Shown: positions 1-16,569 of the stretch, in pieces
How the letters are laid out: every line of letters starts with the position of its first letter
Position numbering within the stretch: the stretch's first letter is position 1
Origin: Watersipora subatra
Lineage: Eukaryota; Bryozoa; Gymnolaemata; Cheilostomatida; Watersiporidae
Direction of reading: 5' to 3'
DNA length: 64,000 nucleotides
NCBI RefSeq assembly: GCF_963576615.1
Contig: NC_088708.1
Location: forward strand, 4,898,001-4,962,000
Position numbers and translations under genes: made by a program
The notes under the pieces: generated by a model
Seen by the model: the letters and a program-made list of their open reading frames with translations, nothing else
What the model was told of the DNA's origin: nothing
Database searches by the model: none

Positions 1-46
1 CACTGCATACGCTATTCAAAGTATGTCAAACCTGAATGTAGAATCT

Positions 47-200
47 CTTAGCTGCCTTCATGGAATACATGGTGCTAGTGTCAACTTAGCTGCCTTCATG
101 GAATACATGGTGCTAGTGTCAACTTAGCTGCCTTCATGGAATACATGGTGCTAGTGTCAACTTAGCTGCCTTCATGGAATACATGGTGCTAGTGTCAACT
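47..200. repeat. 38-bp minisatellite, four copies
   Basis: Four nearly identical head-to-tail copies of a 38-bp unit beginning CTTAGCTGCCTTCATGG. The copies appear identical, which points to recent expansion. No gene was found around it; it probably lies in an intron or upstream of the first ADPRH exon visible in the window. Confidence 0.95.
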
Positions 201-529
201 TTTGGTTTGCTAAGAGACTCTATTAAACCTTTTCACTGAATGGCGGCTTTAGTTGTCCAATTTTAAGAGCCTTCGGTTAGCATTGGCTAACAGTTTTCAG
301 ATGTCAAATATTAGCAGGCACTCAAATGCACATTTTTTAATTACAGTAAGACACGTGCATGCTTTAAATGAGCTCAAGTACCTGTAGACACTCTCAAATT
401 CATCTAAGTAGTTTCACCAATGTGCCTCATGGGTTCAAGTATCAGTCAACAGCTATTAATGCACTCTGTGCGATCTATGGGCGACTCTCACTTGTGTTCA
501 GGTATTAGTAGACAGCTTTCACATGAGTG

Positions 530-765
530 CAAGTGGTAATGCTGTGGCCTAGTGGTCTACAACGCCTGCCCTGGGAACAGCAGGTTGTTATTCAATTCCC
601 AGAAATGCTATCAGACCAGTGGCGTCAGGAATGGCATCCAACCTTAAATTGCTCTCCGCGACTCGGCATGTTTCCAGCCGTTGAGGTTGCTTTGCCACTA
701 GGCTCAGACATGTCTAGCCAAGATCGCAGAAAGATCACGCATCAGTGTTGTTACAAATAAGCGCA
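530..765 (+). mobile_element. tRNA-derived SINE
   Basis: A tRNA-like head has an A-box-like stretch (TGGCCTAGTGGTC) near 545-557 and a B-box-like stretch (GGTTGTTATTCAATTCC) about 30 bp later. The body shares a short core (AACCTTAAATTGCT) with the minus-strand SINE at 936-1334, so the two are probably related. Its ends are approximate and no target duplication was identified. An open frame running through it is incidental. Confidence 0.7.
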
Positions 766-921
766 ACCGCTGTTTATAGCAAGCAGATAATTAAACTCAA
801 CCTTTGATATATTGCTCACACCGTATTAACAGATAGCTCTCAAATGCTCTCAACTAGTAGTGGACAACTCTTTGGCTTCTGAGCAAACAAGTTTCAACTA
901 TTAGTTGGTACATATTTGCTC

Positions 922-1348
922 AGATAAAGTTATAGTAATGGCATACTGCTGTTATATGGTGACAATGTTTGATGGTGTTCACATGTTCCAGTAGAGAAAC
1001 ACAGCCAGGATTAGCTTTTTCATAACACTTATCAAAGGCTTCTTCTGGAACTGTCAGATTAACCCGAAGGGATGCATTTTGCAGCACATCTAGTCTGACA
1101 GAGCCAGGTAGCCATTTCACTTGCCTAATGTGCGAAGGACGAAGGTGAATCTTTAACGTGCCCACGTTGTCAATGTGGTACACGGGGCCTCCAAGTTGTG
1201 GTCTAGATCCGAATGACCCAGCAATTTAGGGTTGAACGCTTGCTAAGAGCTTTTTGTCAGATTGGTATTAAGCAGGGCTCGAACCACCAACCCCACAGTT
1301 AAAGATGCTACCACTAGGCCACCCTGACACCTCAAGATGAAGTTATAG
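922..1348 (-). mobile_element. full-length tRNA-derived SINE with target-site duplication
   Basis: Read on the minus strand, the element starts with a tRNA-like head: A box GTGGCCTAGTGGTAGC and B box GGTTCGAGCCC. A body of about 330 bp follows, containing the stretch GGGCACGTTAAAGAT. The element (936-1334) is flanked by a 14-bp direct repeat differing at one position, AGATAAAGTTATAG at 922-935 and AGATGAAGTTATAG at 1335-1348. That is the expected mark of LINE-assisted insertion. The 87-residue open frame inside it is not a gene. Confidence 0.85.
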
Positions 1349-1749
1349 GAGACATAATATTGCATTGATGGATGGCTCACTGTGGAAAAGATATCTAACT
1401 GTGATTAGATACTGTTGCTACAATAGAGAAATTCATAACCTGTTTATTAAACACTACATACATGTAAATATTAGTTTAGGCAACCGCTTAGTTAGGTGTG
1501 ACAAATTGTAGTTTACATTAACATGGAAAGTTGTCTGCTCCTTCGCTAATGATGGTGAGAATATAAGAGAGGTTACTTCTTTAATTCTGTGCTTCATATT
1601 TAGGAATGTACCATTACACCTTTTTGCTCCAGTCATTGAACTGTTACCTGAGTTTGCTAGAAAAGTATTTACTGAACCTTCAGTTTACAGATCACAATTT
1701 TCTCTCATGTTTATCAAAAGCTGAATAGTGATATCTGGACATCTTGCAG

Positions 1750-5791
<4,042 letters not shown>

Positions 5792-5961
5792 GCTTTGACT
5801 ATGGGCACAGTATTTCACAACCTTTTCCCTAAACGCTTTAAAGCGTGTATCCATACCTCTATTACACTTGACGCTTGACATTGCACTTGTCTCAATCTTT
5901 CAGGTTTTACTTCAACGTTTAGTATATATGAAGTTTGTTTTAATTTGCTGGTCGTATTTTA

Positions 5962-6105
5962 CCTGCACTGATAGCAGTCTGATTAACTGCACTGATAGCA
6001 GTCTGATTAACTGCATTGATAGCAGTCTGATTACCTGCACTGATAGCAGTCTGATTAACTGCACTGATAGCAGTCTGATTAACTGCATTGATCTAACTTT
6101 GATCA
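5962..6105. repeat. 24-bp minisatellite
   Basis: About six copies of a 24-bp unit containing CTGATAGCAGTCTGATTA, just downstream of the ADPRH-A stop codon and possibly in its 3' UTR or flank. The unit is a multiple of three, so frames stay open on both strands; this is not evidence of coding. Confidence 0.93.
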
Positions 6106-6163
6106 CTTGCATTTAATTCTAGAAGCATTTGAGCTGTTTCCTTATTCTACTCCCTTTTTGTAT

Positions 6164-6270
6164 TATACAGTGTATAGTTTTTATACAGTGTATAGTTATT
6201 ATACACTGTATAGTTGCCATTCAGGGTATAGTTGCTATTCAGGGTATAGTTGCTATTCAGGGTATAGACA
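6164..6270. repeat. 18-bp minisatellite
   Basis: About six copies of an 18-bp unit that shifts along the array from TATACAGTGTATAGTT to TATTCAGGGTATAGTT. It follows closely on the 24-bp array. Confidence 0.85.
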
Positions 6271-8272
6271 TCATAGAGTATACAGTTATTCTTGTCACGT
6301 AGAAGCAAAGAGTTTAGTTTTTTTCATAGATCTGATTATAAGTACGTACTGATATTCAGTTGACAAATGTGTAGGTTCAGTCAGCCACTGTACTGCTAGT
6401 CATATTTTAATCAAACACAAATATGATACAATTGATGGATGTTGATAAAATGTTAACCACAGCTAGTTGAATAGGATGCAAACATTTATCTTAATGTTAA
6501 CATTTATCTTAATGTTGTCTTCCGTTACTGTTGTTTATTTTAATAAATAACAGCAACAATTAATAAACAGTAATAAATAACATTAAAAGCTTTATTTTCG
6601 GTTGTTGTTTACGACCTGTGCTACTTACATGAATACAAACATTTTATGTTAATGTCAGTCTTGGTAGTCGGTGTACATAAGATCAGAGTACACTTTTATC
6701 TAGCCTCAGCTCTGTTAACAATTGATTTATTTATGGCAGTGAAACATAAATGAATGAACATGAATGCCAACGATTCTCCAGTAATTTGTTTACTAAAGCC
6801 TGGGCTAAGGCTGCTGAGAATGGAGCTAACAACTGATCATACATATACATAGAACAATATAGACAATCTTGAAATAGAGCAAGCATTGTCTGTTGGTGGG
6901 CTATAGGAAGAAGAGAAGGTAACTCCTAGCTTAGGTATATATATGCCACTTAATTCATTAATATTCAGAGTAAGTTTTTTGACCAAATAGTTGAATATTC
7001 CACTTATGACATACACTTATTATGTGTGTGCGGATGGCCAAGGATCATGTTTAATACAATCACATGCTACTGATAACAGTCATTTGGAGTGCAGCTCCTC
7101 AAACTAAAGGACCTAGTTGGTAGAGAAGAGTAGCATGGTTCCTGCATGATTAGCACTCATGCATTGCCTGGTAGTGGTAAGGTATCAGCAAACTCTCTAG
7201 TTACCACATCCTGTGAGGACGTAGGTGACTATGGTTCATCCCCACTTCCTATAACCATGACTTTTCTTGTCAGGTTTCAACAGTAGTTTTCAATTTGCCA
7301 ACTTGTTGTTTTTAGTTCTGCAGGGTTGTTAGCCACCATTCAGCTGAGTGTGCAGAAGAGTGGATCTAAACACTCATAGCTTTGAAAAAGTAATAATAAT
7401 ATTGCTACAGCTTTAAAATGTCAGTAAATAAATTATGATAATCAGTGATAAAAAAATGTCATCAAATTGAAATTCCTTACAAATACAATGATTCTAGGAG
7501 ACAGTCCGATATGTAATAGGCTATGTATGTATGTAGTGTCAAAGGTTTCATAGCGATAAGGTGATGTATAAACACATGTAACAAAGGCCGTCAGAACTGT
7601 TGGCTGTCACTCTGATGATGAACCACGATCTTGTGTTAATTATAATAGTCATCTGATCCCCAACCATTTTTAATATCCTCAGTAGTACCTGCTACTGGTT
7701 ATGTTTATCATCATTCCACAATATACATATTCAGGCAATGAATGAAGTCTGCTCTGAGAATCCCCATTCAGCTCTGTTTGACTGCACAGCTCCCACCTAA
7801 AGTGAATAGAAGTTTATAACTTCCTCTCCAATGGAAACTGGTATAAAGAGAGTTCGGTTGTGTAGCTTGCTGCTTGCATAGACCATGAGCTACCGAGACA
7901 TGCTTTTGCTTTTTTGCTCAGTCTGCCTAGCAGAGCTACTACAAGTTTTGCCATTGAATAGGTGAAAGCGGGAAAGGAGGAAATGTTGGGAAATTTTTAC
8001 TAATAGTTCATCATTTAAACAATCTGACTTGTACAAGTAGTAAACAATATAACGAAATATGTTGACTCACAAAGAAATGGATGTGATCTTTTAACCTAGT
8101 ATATGGGCAAGTATTTGATTATTGTTGACACTAACACAGGTGTTATTTTCGTCTTGCTGGTTTATATTACAGCATAATAAATACTGTCTACACTTGTTGA
8201 TATTCTAGTGAGTTTTACCCAATTCTCATAGTTGCTGCAAAGCATCTATAGCATGCAATGCTAGCAGCTGTA
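6271..8272. other. intergenic, no gene seen
   Basis: AT-rich sequence between the two convergent ADPRH genes. There are short repeats of TTAATGTT and AATAAATAACA near 6470-6590, but no exon resembling a known protein. A tRNA-like patch near 7100-7260 was judged too weak to call. Confidence 0.6.
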
Positions 8273-8762
8273 GCGCCCTCTGCCTCCTCTCTCTCTCTTA
8301 CCTCGCCTTTCTCTCTCTCCTCTCTTTTTCTCCTTTCTTTTCTCTCTCTCTTCCCTTTTTTCTCTCTCTTCTCTCCTCTTTTCTCTCTTTCCTCTCTCAC
8401 TCCTTCCCCTCTCTCTCTCATTTCCTCTATCTCTCTCTCCTTCCCTCTCTCACTTTCCTCTCTCACTTTCCTCTCTCTTTTCTCTCTCCTACTCTCTCCC
8501 CCTTTCCTCTTTTCTTTCCTCTCTCTCCCTTTGCTCTCTCCTTCCCTCTCTCTCTCTTTCATCTCTCCTTCCCTCTCTCTTTCATCTCTCCTTCCCTCTC
8601 GCTTTTTTCTCTTTTTCCTCTCGCTGTTCTTCTCTTTTCTGTCACTTTTTTTCTCTCTCTCCCTCTTGCTTTTTTTCTCTCTTTCTTCTCTCACTTAAAA
8701 ATCTTTTTCCTCTCTCACTTTTTTCTCTCTTTCCTTTCTCTCCTCCCTCTTTCTCCTTCTGA
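8273..8762. repeat. polypyrimidine tract of about 490 bp
   Basis: The plus strand is almost purely C and T (CTCTCTCT, CCTTCCCTCTC and similar phrases) for nearly 0.5 kb. Extreme strand asymmetry of this kind can form triplex (H-)DNA. Open frames on both strands (SLSL- or REREK-rich) are low-complexity artefacts. Confidence 0.95.
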
Positions 8763-9983
8763 ACCTTTTCATTTTTTGTGGTGTGGCGATTATCCTGGTT
8801 GTGCACCTGCTTTAAAGGGTGCATCATTTCGGAAAGATTATTACAAGCTGAACAGCTTTATTTGTATAACCTTATGTATAAATAGCAAAGCCTCATACTA
8901 GTGGAAAAAGTTTTGTCAAAACTTACGAAATCAACAATTTTTTTTTCATGTTAACTAAACTAAAGTGTATTATTTTCATGGTAGGATACTGATGAATCTT
9001 TGGTTTGTCTGGAAAAATAAGTGTCATGGTGTTTCATGTTTTCAACCTTGCCCTAGGATCTCGTACGCAGCTTGCTTTAAGATGTTTGATATAACTCATG
9101 ACAACTTCATAGGTTCCCATTGGGCGTTTGATTCCTTTATAGAGAGCCATAAATGAGGCTGTTCATACGAAGATTTTTAAAATCTCATACTTGAGCTGTA
9201 ATAGAGTTACTCATACATATGACTCATCTGCGAGAAGACTACCATAAATCAACCTGCCCGCGATTATAGCCATCATTTGGTACGAATTGTCTTCTACCAA
9301 GTCATCGCTTGCTATGAAAGCCCCGACCTAGAGTTTTCAGGATTTTAACTGCTAAAATTTTCTCACAATTTAGATTTTTTTCAAAGCATGATTGTAATAT
9401 TTGTAAGACTATAATTGTAATATCCAATAGTCGTCTTTGCTAACTATAGCATAACTGTACAGCCTCTATCCTGTTTGTTCACTAGAACATCTGTATAGTA
9501 TTTCGGTTTCGTGTATGTATATACAAATTTATCTTTTGTTATAATCAATTATGTACAGCTCTCATTTTTATGACTGTAGACCTGTTCATACAGTACAAAA
9601 CTCAAACATGGATAACATATATTTCGCTGTCAATAAAATACAATTAATGTTCAAAAACATTGACAACAACAACAAAATGTTCTTATTGGGATGGTCAGAA
9701 GTGCAGTTGTTCGTTTGGTTACGTAGAGAAAATGAACAATGTAAGGCAGGAGTCTAGCTAGCAGTAGACGAACCTGAAACATTTAGTGTTACAGAAAAAT
9801 GTTATAGTACGTATTTCATTAATAAATGGCATCGACCTTTTTGTTCATGTCTATGAACTATGTTAAAGATACGCAGAGAATGAGTCTATTCGTTACTGCA
9901 CCATATATAAGTTTCCCGATAAGCTTGATACAGTTAGGGAAGCAATAGTATTGACTGGGCTGGTAGGAATCAGCTGAGACATT
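8763..9983. other. intergenic, no gene seen
   Basis: AT-rich sequence downstream of the minus-strand ADPRH copy. It probably includes that gene's 3' UTR near 9800-9983, but no confident polyadenylation signal was identified. Confidence 0.5.
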
Positions 9984-12900
9984 TTACTCTGCAGCTGGAT
10001 GACTTAGTTTGTATAGCCTGTGGGCCAACTGCTCCATCTCTTCTCTGTACTCCATTTCCTGTAACAATTGTATTTCATTTGTAGTTCTTTAAATGGAAAC
10101 GGGTGATTTTTTAATTCTTGAAGGAAGTTGACATGTTCTGCAATTTGAAGAGTTGACCGAAATTTGAGCTGTAAGATGAACAGCTACACCCAAGTACATG
10201 TAGTTGTTTCATAAACATAAGAAAGCGACCCAACTTCATTGCAGTCAGTTCTCTTACCTTGTAGTTTGTCTCATAGACTCCTTTAAAGCCATGGAGAGCT
10301 CCGAACCAACAGGCAGCAATAGTTCCTGTGGCATCACTGTCTCCGCCATGAAAACATGCCCTGAAATGAAAGAAAACTTGAAAAATTTTTATATCACTTG
10401 AATATTCGTGTCAATATAGGTCACCCAAGACTGCAAACTTTAGATGCCAATTAAATGTATTGTGACAGACGGAGTTGACTACGACAGGACCCAGAGCCGC
10501 AAGCCAGGTGGAGGGGATGACTCGGCTCGACCTTGCCGAGACGCTGAACCGGCTGAGAGTATGACCAGTCAACTGTCAAGCGGTAGGAGAAAAACCAGTT
10601 GCCAAGCCAGAACCGAGAAGGCTGACCAGTCGGCATGCTGACAGAAGACAGCGGCCCCGGAATAAGGAGGTGGAGCCTAGCGCGATCCCGGTCAGTATAC
10701 AAGAGGCATGACAGCTATGAGCCAGCTGAGCAAAGGAAAACCCCTTCCTATGCAGTTGATTGCATGCGCACACACTTAATTGTATCTTATATTTATTTTG
10801 TAAATACATGTATATATACCTTTATATTCGAGCGAAGCGGTTGGTTCTAGTTGGAGCAGTTGAAGGTTTGCAGTGGATCCTTAATAGTGTAAATGGACAA
10901 ATTGAGAAATGAATGAGTGGCCAATGCGTAAAATAATTTCAAACTAATTCTCTAAGATGATTTTCATCAAAATAATTTTCATAGAGATAATAAACCAATT
11001 GGTGGTAAAATATCCATTAAAACATACAAGCAGTCATACCTGCTTACAAGCTCATCCCAGTTGTCATTGCAACCTAGCAAGGCGTCATACCTGCAAAGGA
11101 CAAACAGAGTAGAAGAGTACAGTCATCTTTTATTCATTGCAGATAGAAACGATATGTTTGCCATGCCAGATTGAGTAATAATTTGAACACACCTCATGAG
11201 GCAAGATTAAAGCAGTTTAAAACCACACCGTTATCAGCTGATACCAGCAAGGAGTTGTCTAGCCATTAAGGGTTTTTTAACAAGGATGTAAAACTCACGC
11301 AATTATCACAGAGTCGTGTCCTGATGTTCCACCCCAATCTTCATACGCTATACTTTTGTAGTAGGCATCTCTCTCCTCCACGCCATATGCATCAGGAAAG
11401 ACTGGCTCAGCTAGTCCATCTCTGATCTGTCTTAGAGCAATGTAATCTGTCCAGTGTTTCTCAAAGAATTGCCTAAAACAGACATTTTGTTGAGCTAACT
11501 ACATCATGGTAATGGCAAACCTAGTTCTTAGATGCCTGCTCATTTTTCACAACATTTTTGCGTTTTAAAATACATTTTCATTAGTTCAAATTAAGTAACG
11601 GACGGACAGGCAGGGAAGAGCTTGGCTTGAATCAGGGAGCGTAAGCGCTAAACTAGAATCTAAGTTGAAAGTAGAAAACAAATAACGATTTGCAACTAGT
11701 TGTGAGGAGGAAGTCAGTGCAGAGTTGACTACCTCCGAACAAGCGGTTGCTGAACAAGCGGTTGCTGAACAAGCGGTTGCTGAACAAGCGGTAGCTGAAC
11801 AAGCGGTTGCTGAACAAGCGGTAGCTGAACAAGCGGCTGCTGAACAAGCGGTAGCTGAACAAGCGGTTGCTGAACAAGCGGTAGCTGAACAAGCCGTTGC
11901 TGAACAAGCCGTTGCTGAACAAGCGGTTTCTGAACTCACCAGTTCTGGAGATTCTTCTCAACATCAGCACCTGAAGTTTCTATGTATGACTTTGCCATGG
12001 GAAGTATGGAATCGACTAGTGCCGCTCCCCATGATTTCACAGGCTTACCTAAATACAGGTATGAAAGGGCGTGTCATTGCTGTCTATGTAGTTAATGTAT
12101 GATGAACATAATTGTGCAGAGGTTGGCAAATGTGGCCAGCAGTAAGACTAGAATCCTTCCCGTGGATATAACATGTCGTCACAACATGATTTGTAATATA
12201 TAATTGCAAGTTGTAGCTATTTGTGTTTGAAAACTTATTGCATTTAAAAGAGCAAGTTATAACTCTTGAAGGTTTTGCTAATTTATAATATTTCAATGAT
12301 AGGTTAGTGGTCAATGAGAGACAGGTGGAGTATGGGAAGAAATTCGTGTAACTATTATAAAAGTAAGTTTGTGTCACCAGTTTTACGCGGCCTGAATCCA
12401 TTTTAACAACTACTAATGGACTACTAATACTAAAATGTCAATGAAAGGGCTGAATTGGACCTAAAATAGTTTGCCAAACTAAAAATTAGCATAAAGTGGC
12501 AGAAGCTAGAGAGAATCAGTGCCTACTTTGGATGGCATATGTAGTGAACAAAGCAGACGTCAGAGCTCCTAAATAACCTGTTGGATGGTTGTGAGTTGTC
12601 CGTCCACTCTCAATGCTGGCTCCGATTAGTTGATCTAAGTCAGCTGAGCCTGGATATCTCAGTCCAATGCACATAGCTCTTGTCGCTGCCAAGCAGCTTC
12701 CACCTCTGTAAACACAACCCATACTGGAGAGCAAATGCACTCAATAACCTTCATTCTTCACTCAAGGGTTTCACTGTTTTTTTATTGCTGACACATAAAT
12801 GCATATGCTACTGTGATTATTTTAAAAAAAACAAAGACTTGCTGTACCCTTTTAAAAATTTAATTGCTTTTAACATAAAAGTGTAATAAAACAATTAGCA

Positions 12901-15900
12901 ACAACATAATAATTTGAATAAATAAAACATTTTATTTGGCGAGTTTTACTTCCTGTTCTTACATCATAAATGTTGCTACATTAAATATGTTTACTACGCA
13001 TATGCTTGCAACATTTCTGTAGAGATATGTAGTCAGAGATTGTAGTTCATTTTTAGACATGATAAGCAACTAGCAAAATTACCATATAGAGTAATTTTCA
13101 AAAGAAATCTTATATTTATAGTTTAGGTGCTAAAAGGATCTATCAAATCAAGCAATCTTAAATAATAAGAGCAGAAATAAAACATTATTATTAACACAAA
13201 TGAACTATTGCATAATAACAGATACTACTAAAGTAACCAAGTCAATGCTAGCAGGTAGTTTGAGGGTAAATAAATGTTGATTGAGTGATAGTAATAGTAA
13301 TAATGCTAACAACAATAAACCTCATCAATAGTAATGATAACAATAACAATGATTCTGTTGAGAATAGTGGTAATAATGAATATAATGATAACAATCATGA
13401 AGAGTATACTATATTACACAAACAAATAACCGCTACTTCAAACAATAAAATTATTTTATACTTGTCCCTAAGAGTTGATCGTACATAATTAGTTATCAAT
13501 GTTGCTATAAAGCGACAGAAATAGAATCGACAAGATCAACGTACTAGTATTTTCTGACACATGAGCATACATATATACAGTAAATGAAAATGATGTACGA
13601 TCCATCAGAACTCATGAGCTGGAAACAATGGAAGGTACTAACGAGTTACTGAAGGGTACTGTGTGTATTTTCTCTAAAGGTTTTCTTTGACGTTTGGAAA
13701 GTAGCTGATGGCACGATGAGAGGACCGTCTCACCTATAACCAAAAGTATTTAGTGGGGAGTAAGTACAAAAGTTGAAAACTATGGCTATATCAGGAAATG
13801 TTGAGCAATAAAACTAGACTCGGTGCGCAACGCTCCCTGCACCCTTTTAACTAACATGGCCACCAGCTTATTGTAGATATATATGCATTTTTTTCTAATG
13901 CTTTCGACTCTTCAGAAATGTGTAACGCAACAGTTCGGAGCTAATAAGGCAGCGTTTATAGATTGGTCGTTTAGTATCTTAGCACAACTTCAAATTCTTC
14001 AGGAAGATTTATTGGATTAGTGTTCACATGCCTCGTGAGGCTAAGCACCTTCATGCTGCTAGGAACCAAGCAGCAAAGGCGAGAGCTAGCGGTGTATGCT
14101 AACTGTAGGCTAGCTATAAATCGAAAAAAATAAACAACTCAATAAACTAGTGATAATACAGGACCCCATAAACTAACACCATAAATACTAGAACGTAGAT
14201 GTTACTGATGTAAACAAAATATATATATGTCTGTTGTTTGTAGACAATAATAATAGGAGATAAGTATTGCGGATGTAGACATAAGCAGCGTGTGTATTCT
14301 TTTGAAGTATCAGTTATAGAAATGAAACTACCAACAAAAAGGTCAGTTAATACTGCTGATAAATATCAATGGCCATTAAATGAAGTTTCAAAGTTTTATA
14401 TATGGGTATACTAGCCAAATTCTCAGCGTTGCACTGGTATTAAAAACAGCTTACAAACAGTGACAGATAATGTAATTGCCTGCCACTTGCGATTAGACTG
14501 GCACATTGCTAATGACTTATCTGAGTAAGTTACTATATAATTATGTATTGCTAAACTTACTAATAAGAGCCGTGGAAGCAAGCTTTAGTGATGTTGCGTA
14601 ATGCAGAGCGCTATGCATACTTTAACCAAAATTACGACTAATATCACCTAATGAATTCATTGCATTTTGCGTAGCTTCATCGGTTAGATTATCGCCTGAT
14701 GAACGAGAGGTTCCGAGATCAAATCCAAAATGAAACGAATCTTTCAATCCTAGATTTTAGTAGCTATGGTTGAACACACTGAACGACACACTTTGAAATT
14801 TACAAATATAAAAGATTAAAACTTAAGAAACTAGACAATGTAATAAATCAACAGTGAGTAGATAACTCTTCAAATAAACATTTCATCACTCACTATGGTG
14901 AAGACAACGTATTTTATTAATTTATGAAAGATGAACCTTCACAACAGAGTATAGAATATATTTAAGGCAGTACCTGGAGACCGTCCAGCCATATCCTTCA
15001 CACATTTTATGTACTCATCTGCAAAGTTATTATATAGAGACTCTGAACCAGCTCCTTGCACATGCGTCACTAAAGCTGCCAACAGAGTCAAAATAGTAGT
15101 AGCTACTAATAGTAGTGTGATATATAAACAATATAGTAGTAGTTGCTAGTAGTGGTGAGATATATAAACAATATAGTAGTAGTTACTACCAATAAACTAG
15201 CTGTAATAAGTAGGCATAAAAACTAACCTGTTGCAGTTGCCAAATGCATAACTGTCTCATCGCTGACTGTGAAGTCATGCACTGCAGAATAAAGTTTTAG
15301 TCTTGTGTTAGTATTAAGATACATACAGCTGCCACAAACACTTGTGTTATAGCTGTACAATGATCTTGAAACCTTAAACTCAAGTTTTAGGCATCCTACT
15401 CTAGAAAAATCCTACAAATATAGCATCTACTCAAATATTAGCACATGATGGAGTAGTTAAACAGCTTTACTCCAACAGAGCGTGCACCATAGTGTGAATG
15501 TGACAAATGCAAAAAAAGTTGTTTTTATGGTTCTAGTAGAGTATTCTGTGTTTTTATGTTTCTAGTAGAGTATTCTGTGTTTTTATGGGTCTAGTAGAGT
15601 ATTCTGTGTTTTTATGGGTCTAGTAGAGTATTCTGTGTTTTATGGGTCTAGTAGAGTATTCTGTGTTTTTATGGGTCTAGTAGAGTATTCTGTGTTGTAT
15701 GGGTCTAGTAGAGTATTCTGTGTAGATTAATGTTTGCATCTTACAAGATTTTCAACTATCGCTTGTTTATATATTGATTAGAGACTCAATTTGCTATATG
15801 ATAAGCCTCAATATGCTATCTGGTTAGTCTCAATCTGCAATCTGGTGAGCCTCAATCTACTATCTGAAAAGTCTCAATTTGCTATCTGGTTAGTCTCAAG

Positions 15901-16402
15901 CTGTTATTTGGTGAGTTTCAATCTGCTATCTAGTGAGTAAGATGCACCATTAAATAAACACAGTTTTTCAGTATTTAGTTACTATTGTTTTTTAAAAACT
16001 TACCTGGTTTTTATGTTATCCACATTCTCATTTGCAATGAACTTCAGAGAAACCATATCGGTCTGTTACGGATTATGCAAGTTTCACATGACCATTTTTT
16101 TATTATTGTATGTTATTTTTAGTTAAACTGATTTCTTACAGATTGATGCATGTATAATCGCATTAGATATTACACAGTATAGAGCCATCAATTCTTTGTA
16201 GAAACAACAAATCAAGCACTGTCTACTTACACTTATTATTCACACTTGACAGTCCACCCATTTCCTCAACTTCTTTGTGAATTTCAGGTCCGCTCTGATT
16301 GAACTCCCATTTACCACGTTTGTATCCTAATGCATCACCAGCTCCTGCAAGTACCATTGCTGCCACATACCTTTCTCGTTTTGGATCGGTGGCCCCTGGC
16401 AT
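9984..16402 (-). CDS. ADPRH: ADP-ribosylarginine hydrolase-like, copy B (complete)
   Basis: Complete ARH1-type hydrolase that releases ADP-ribose from arginine. Ten exons in coding order: 16231-16402, 15228-15281, 14974-15075, 13643-13733, 12527-12705, 11940-12048, 11299-11472, 11040-11090, 10258-10360, 9984-10058. They total 1110 nt, or 369 residues, close to the family's roughly 355. The start at 16402 (MPGATD) lies just before the conserved [17 protein letters not shown]; an in-frame ATG 20 codons upstream is an alternative. Landmarks: SDETVMH (residues 64-70), [35 protein letters not shown], and the metal loop GGDSDATG (316-323). The second acid of the usual S-D-D site is Glu66 here, a conservative change that may alter metal binding. 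One donor is GTAGGC; the rest are ordinary. It is convergent with copy A and shares its last five exon lengths exactly. Introns are full of minisatellites. Confidence 0.95.
10459..10855 (+). mobile_element. possible solo LTR (fossil) in ADPRH-B intron
   Basis: A GC-rich insert of about 400 bp in otherwise AT-rich intron sequence. It begins TGTGACAGACGG, has a TATA-like stretch (CAGTATACAAGAGG) near 10693-10706, then an AT-rich stretch suited to a polyadenylation region. The composition and order resemble a retrotransposon LTR. No target duplication and no internal coding region were found, so family and right end are uncertain. Confidence 0.35.
11737..11936. repeat. 15-bp minisatellite abutting an ADPRH-B splice donor
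   Basis: About 13 copies of GAACAAGCGGTTGCT. On the gene's own (minus) strand the array begins at the first bases of the intron after exon 11940-12048: the donor GTGAGTTCAG is itself a degenerate unit. Open frames in several phases (EQAVA-type repeats) are by-products of a unit length divisible by three. Confidence 0.93.
12706..13642. other. ADPRH-B intron, no feature seen
   Basis: AT-rich intron with short runs of AATAATAG and AACAATAAC near 13285-13400. No inverted repeat or coding signal was noticed. Confidence 0.5.
15521..15723. repeat. 29-30-bp minisatellite in ADPRH-B intron 1
   Basis: Seven copies of a unit containing GTCTAGTAGAGTATTCTG followed by a short T run of variable length. 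Confidence 0.9.
15780..15940. repeat. degenerate 22-bp minisatellite
   Basis: About seven diverged copies of a unit like TCAATCTGCTATCTGGT, immediately after the 29-30-bp array and in the same intron. Confidence 0.75.
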
Positions 16403-16569
16403 TGAGACACTAATCTCAGTCAAGACGGAGAGGCAAACCAACGTAGAATTTAAACCTCGCAAGTGTTGGATAAATGACTGTTACTTTGGCTACAGCTTAT
16501 AGCAGTGCTGAATTCCAGAACACAACAGCGGGTATAAAAGGTATGCTGCTAATGCAACAATCAGTTTCT

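Noticed and set aside
920-1183. 87-residue minus-strand protein
   Set aside because: It is contained in the body of a SINE defined by its target duplication.
7090-7270. Possible tRNA or SINE near GGTTCATCCCC
   Set aside because: Only one B-box-like word and no convincing A box, fold or flanking duplication.
8215-8698. Arg/Glu/Lys-rich and Ser/Leu-rich proteins
   Set aside because: These are readings of a polypyrimidine/polypurine tract with no domain or splice context.
11586-12102. Repeat protein with EQAVA or SATAC units
   Set aside because: It is the intronic 15-bp minisatellite next to an ADPRH exon. The true exon is on the minus strand in another frame.
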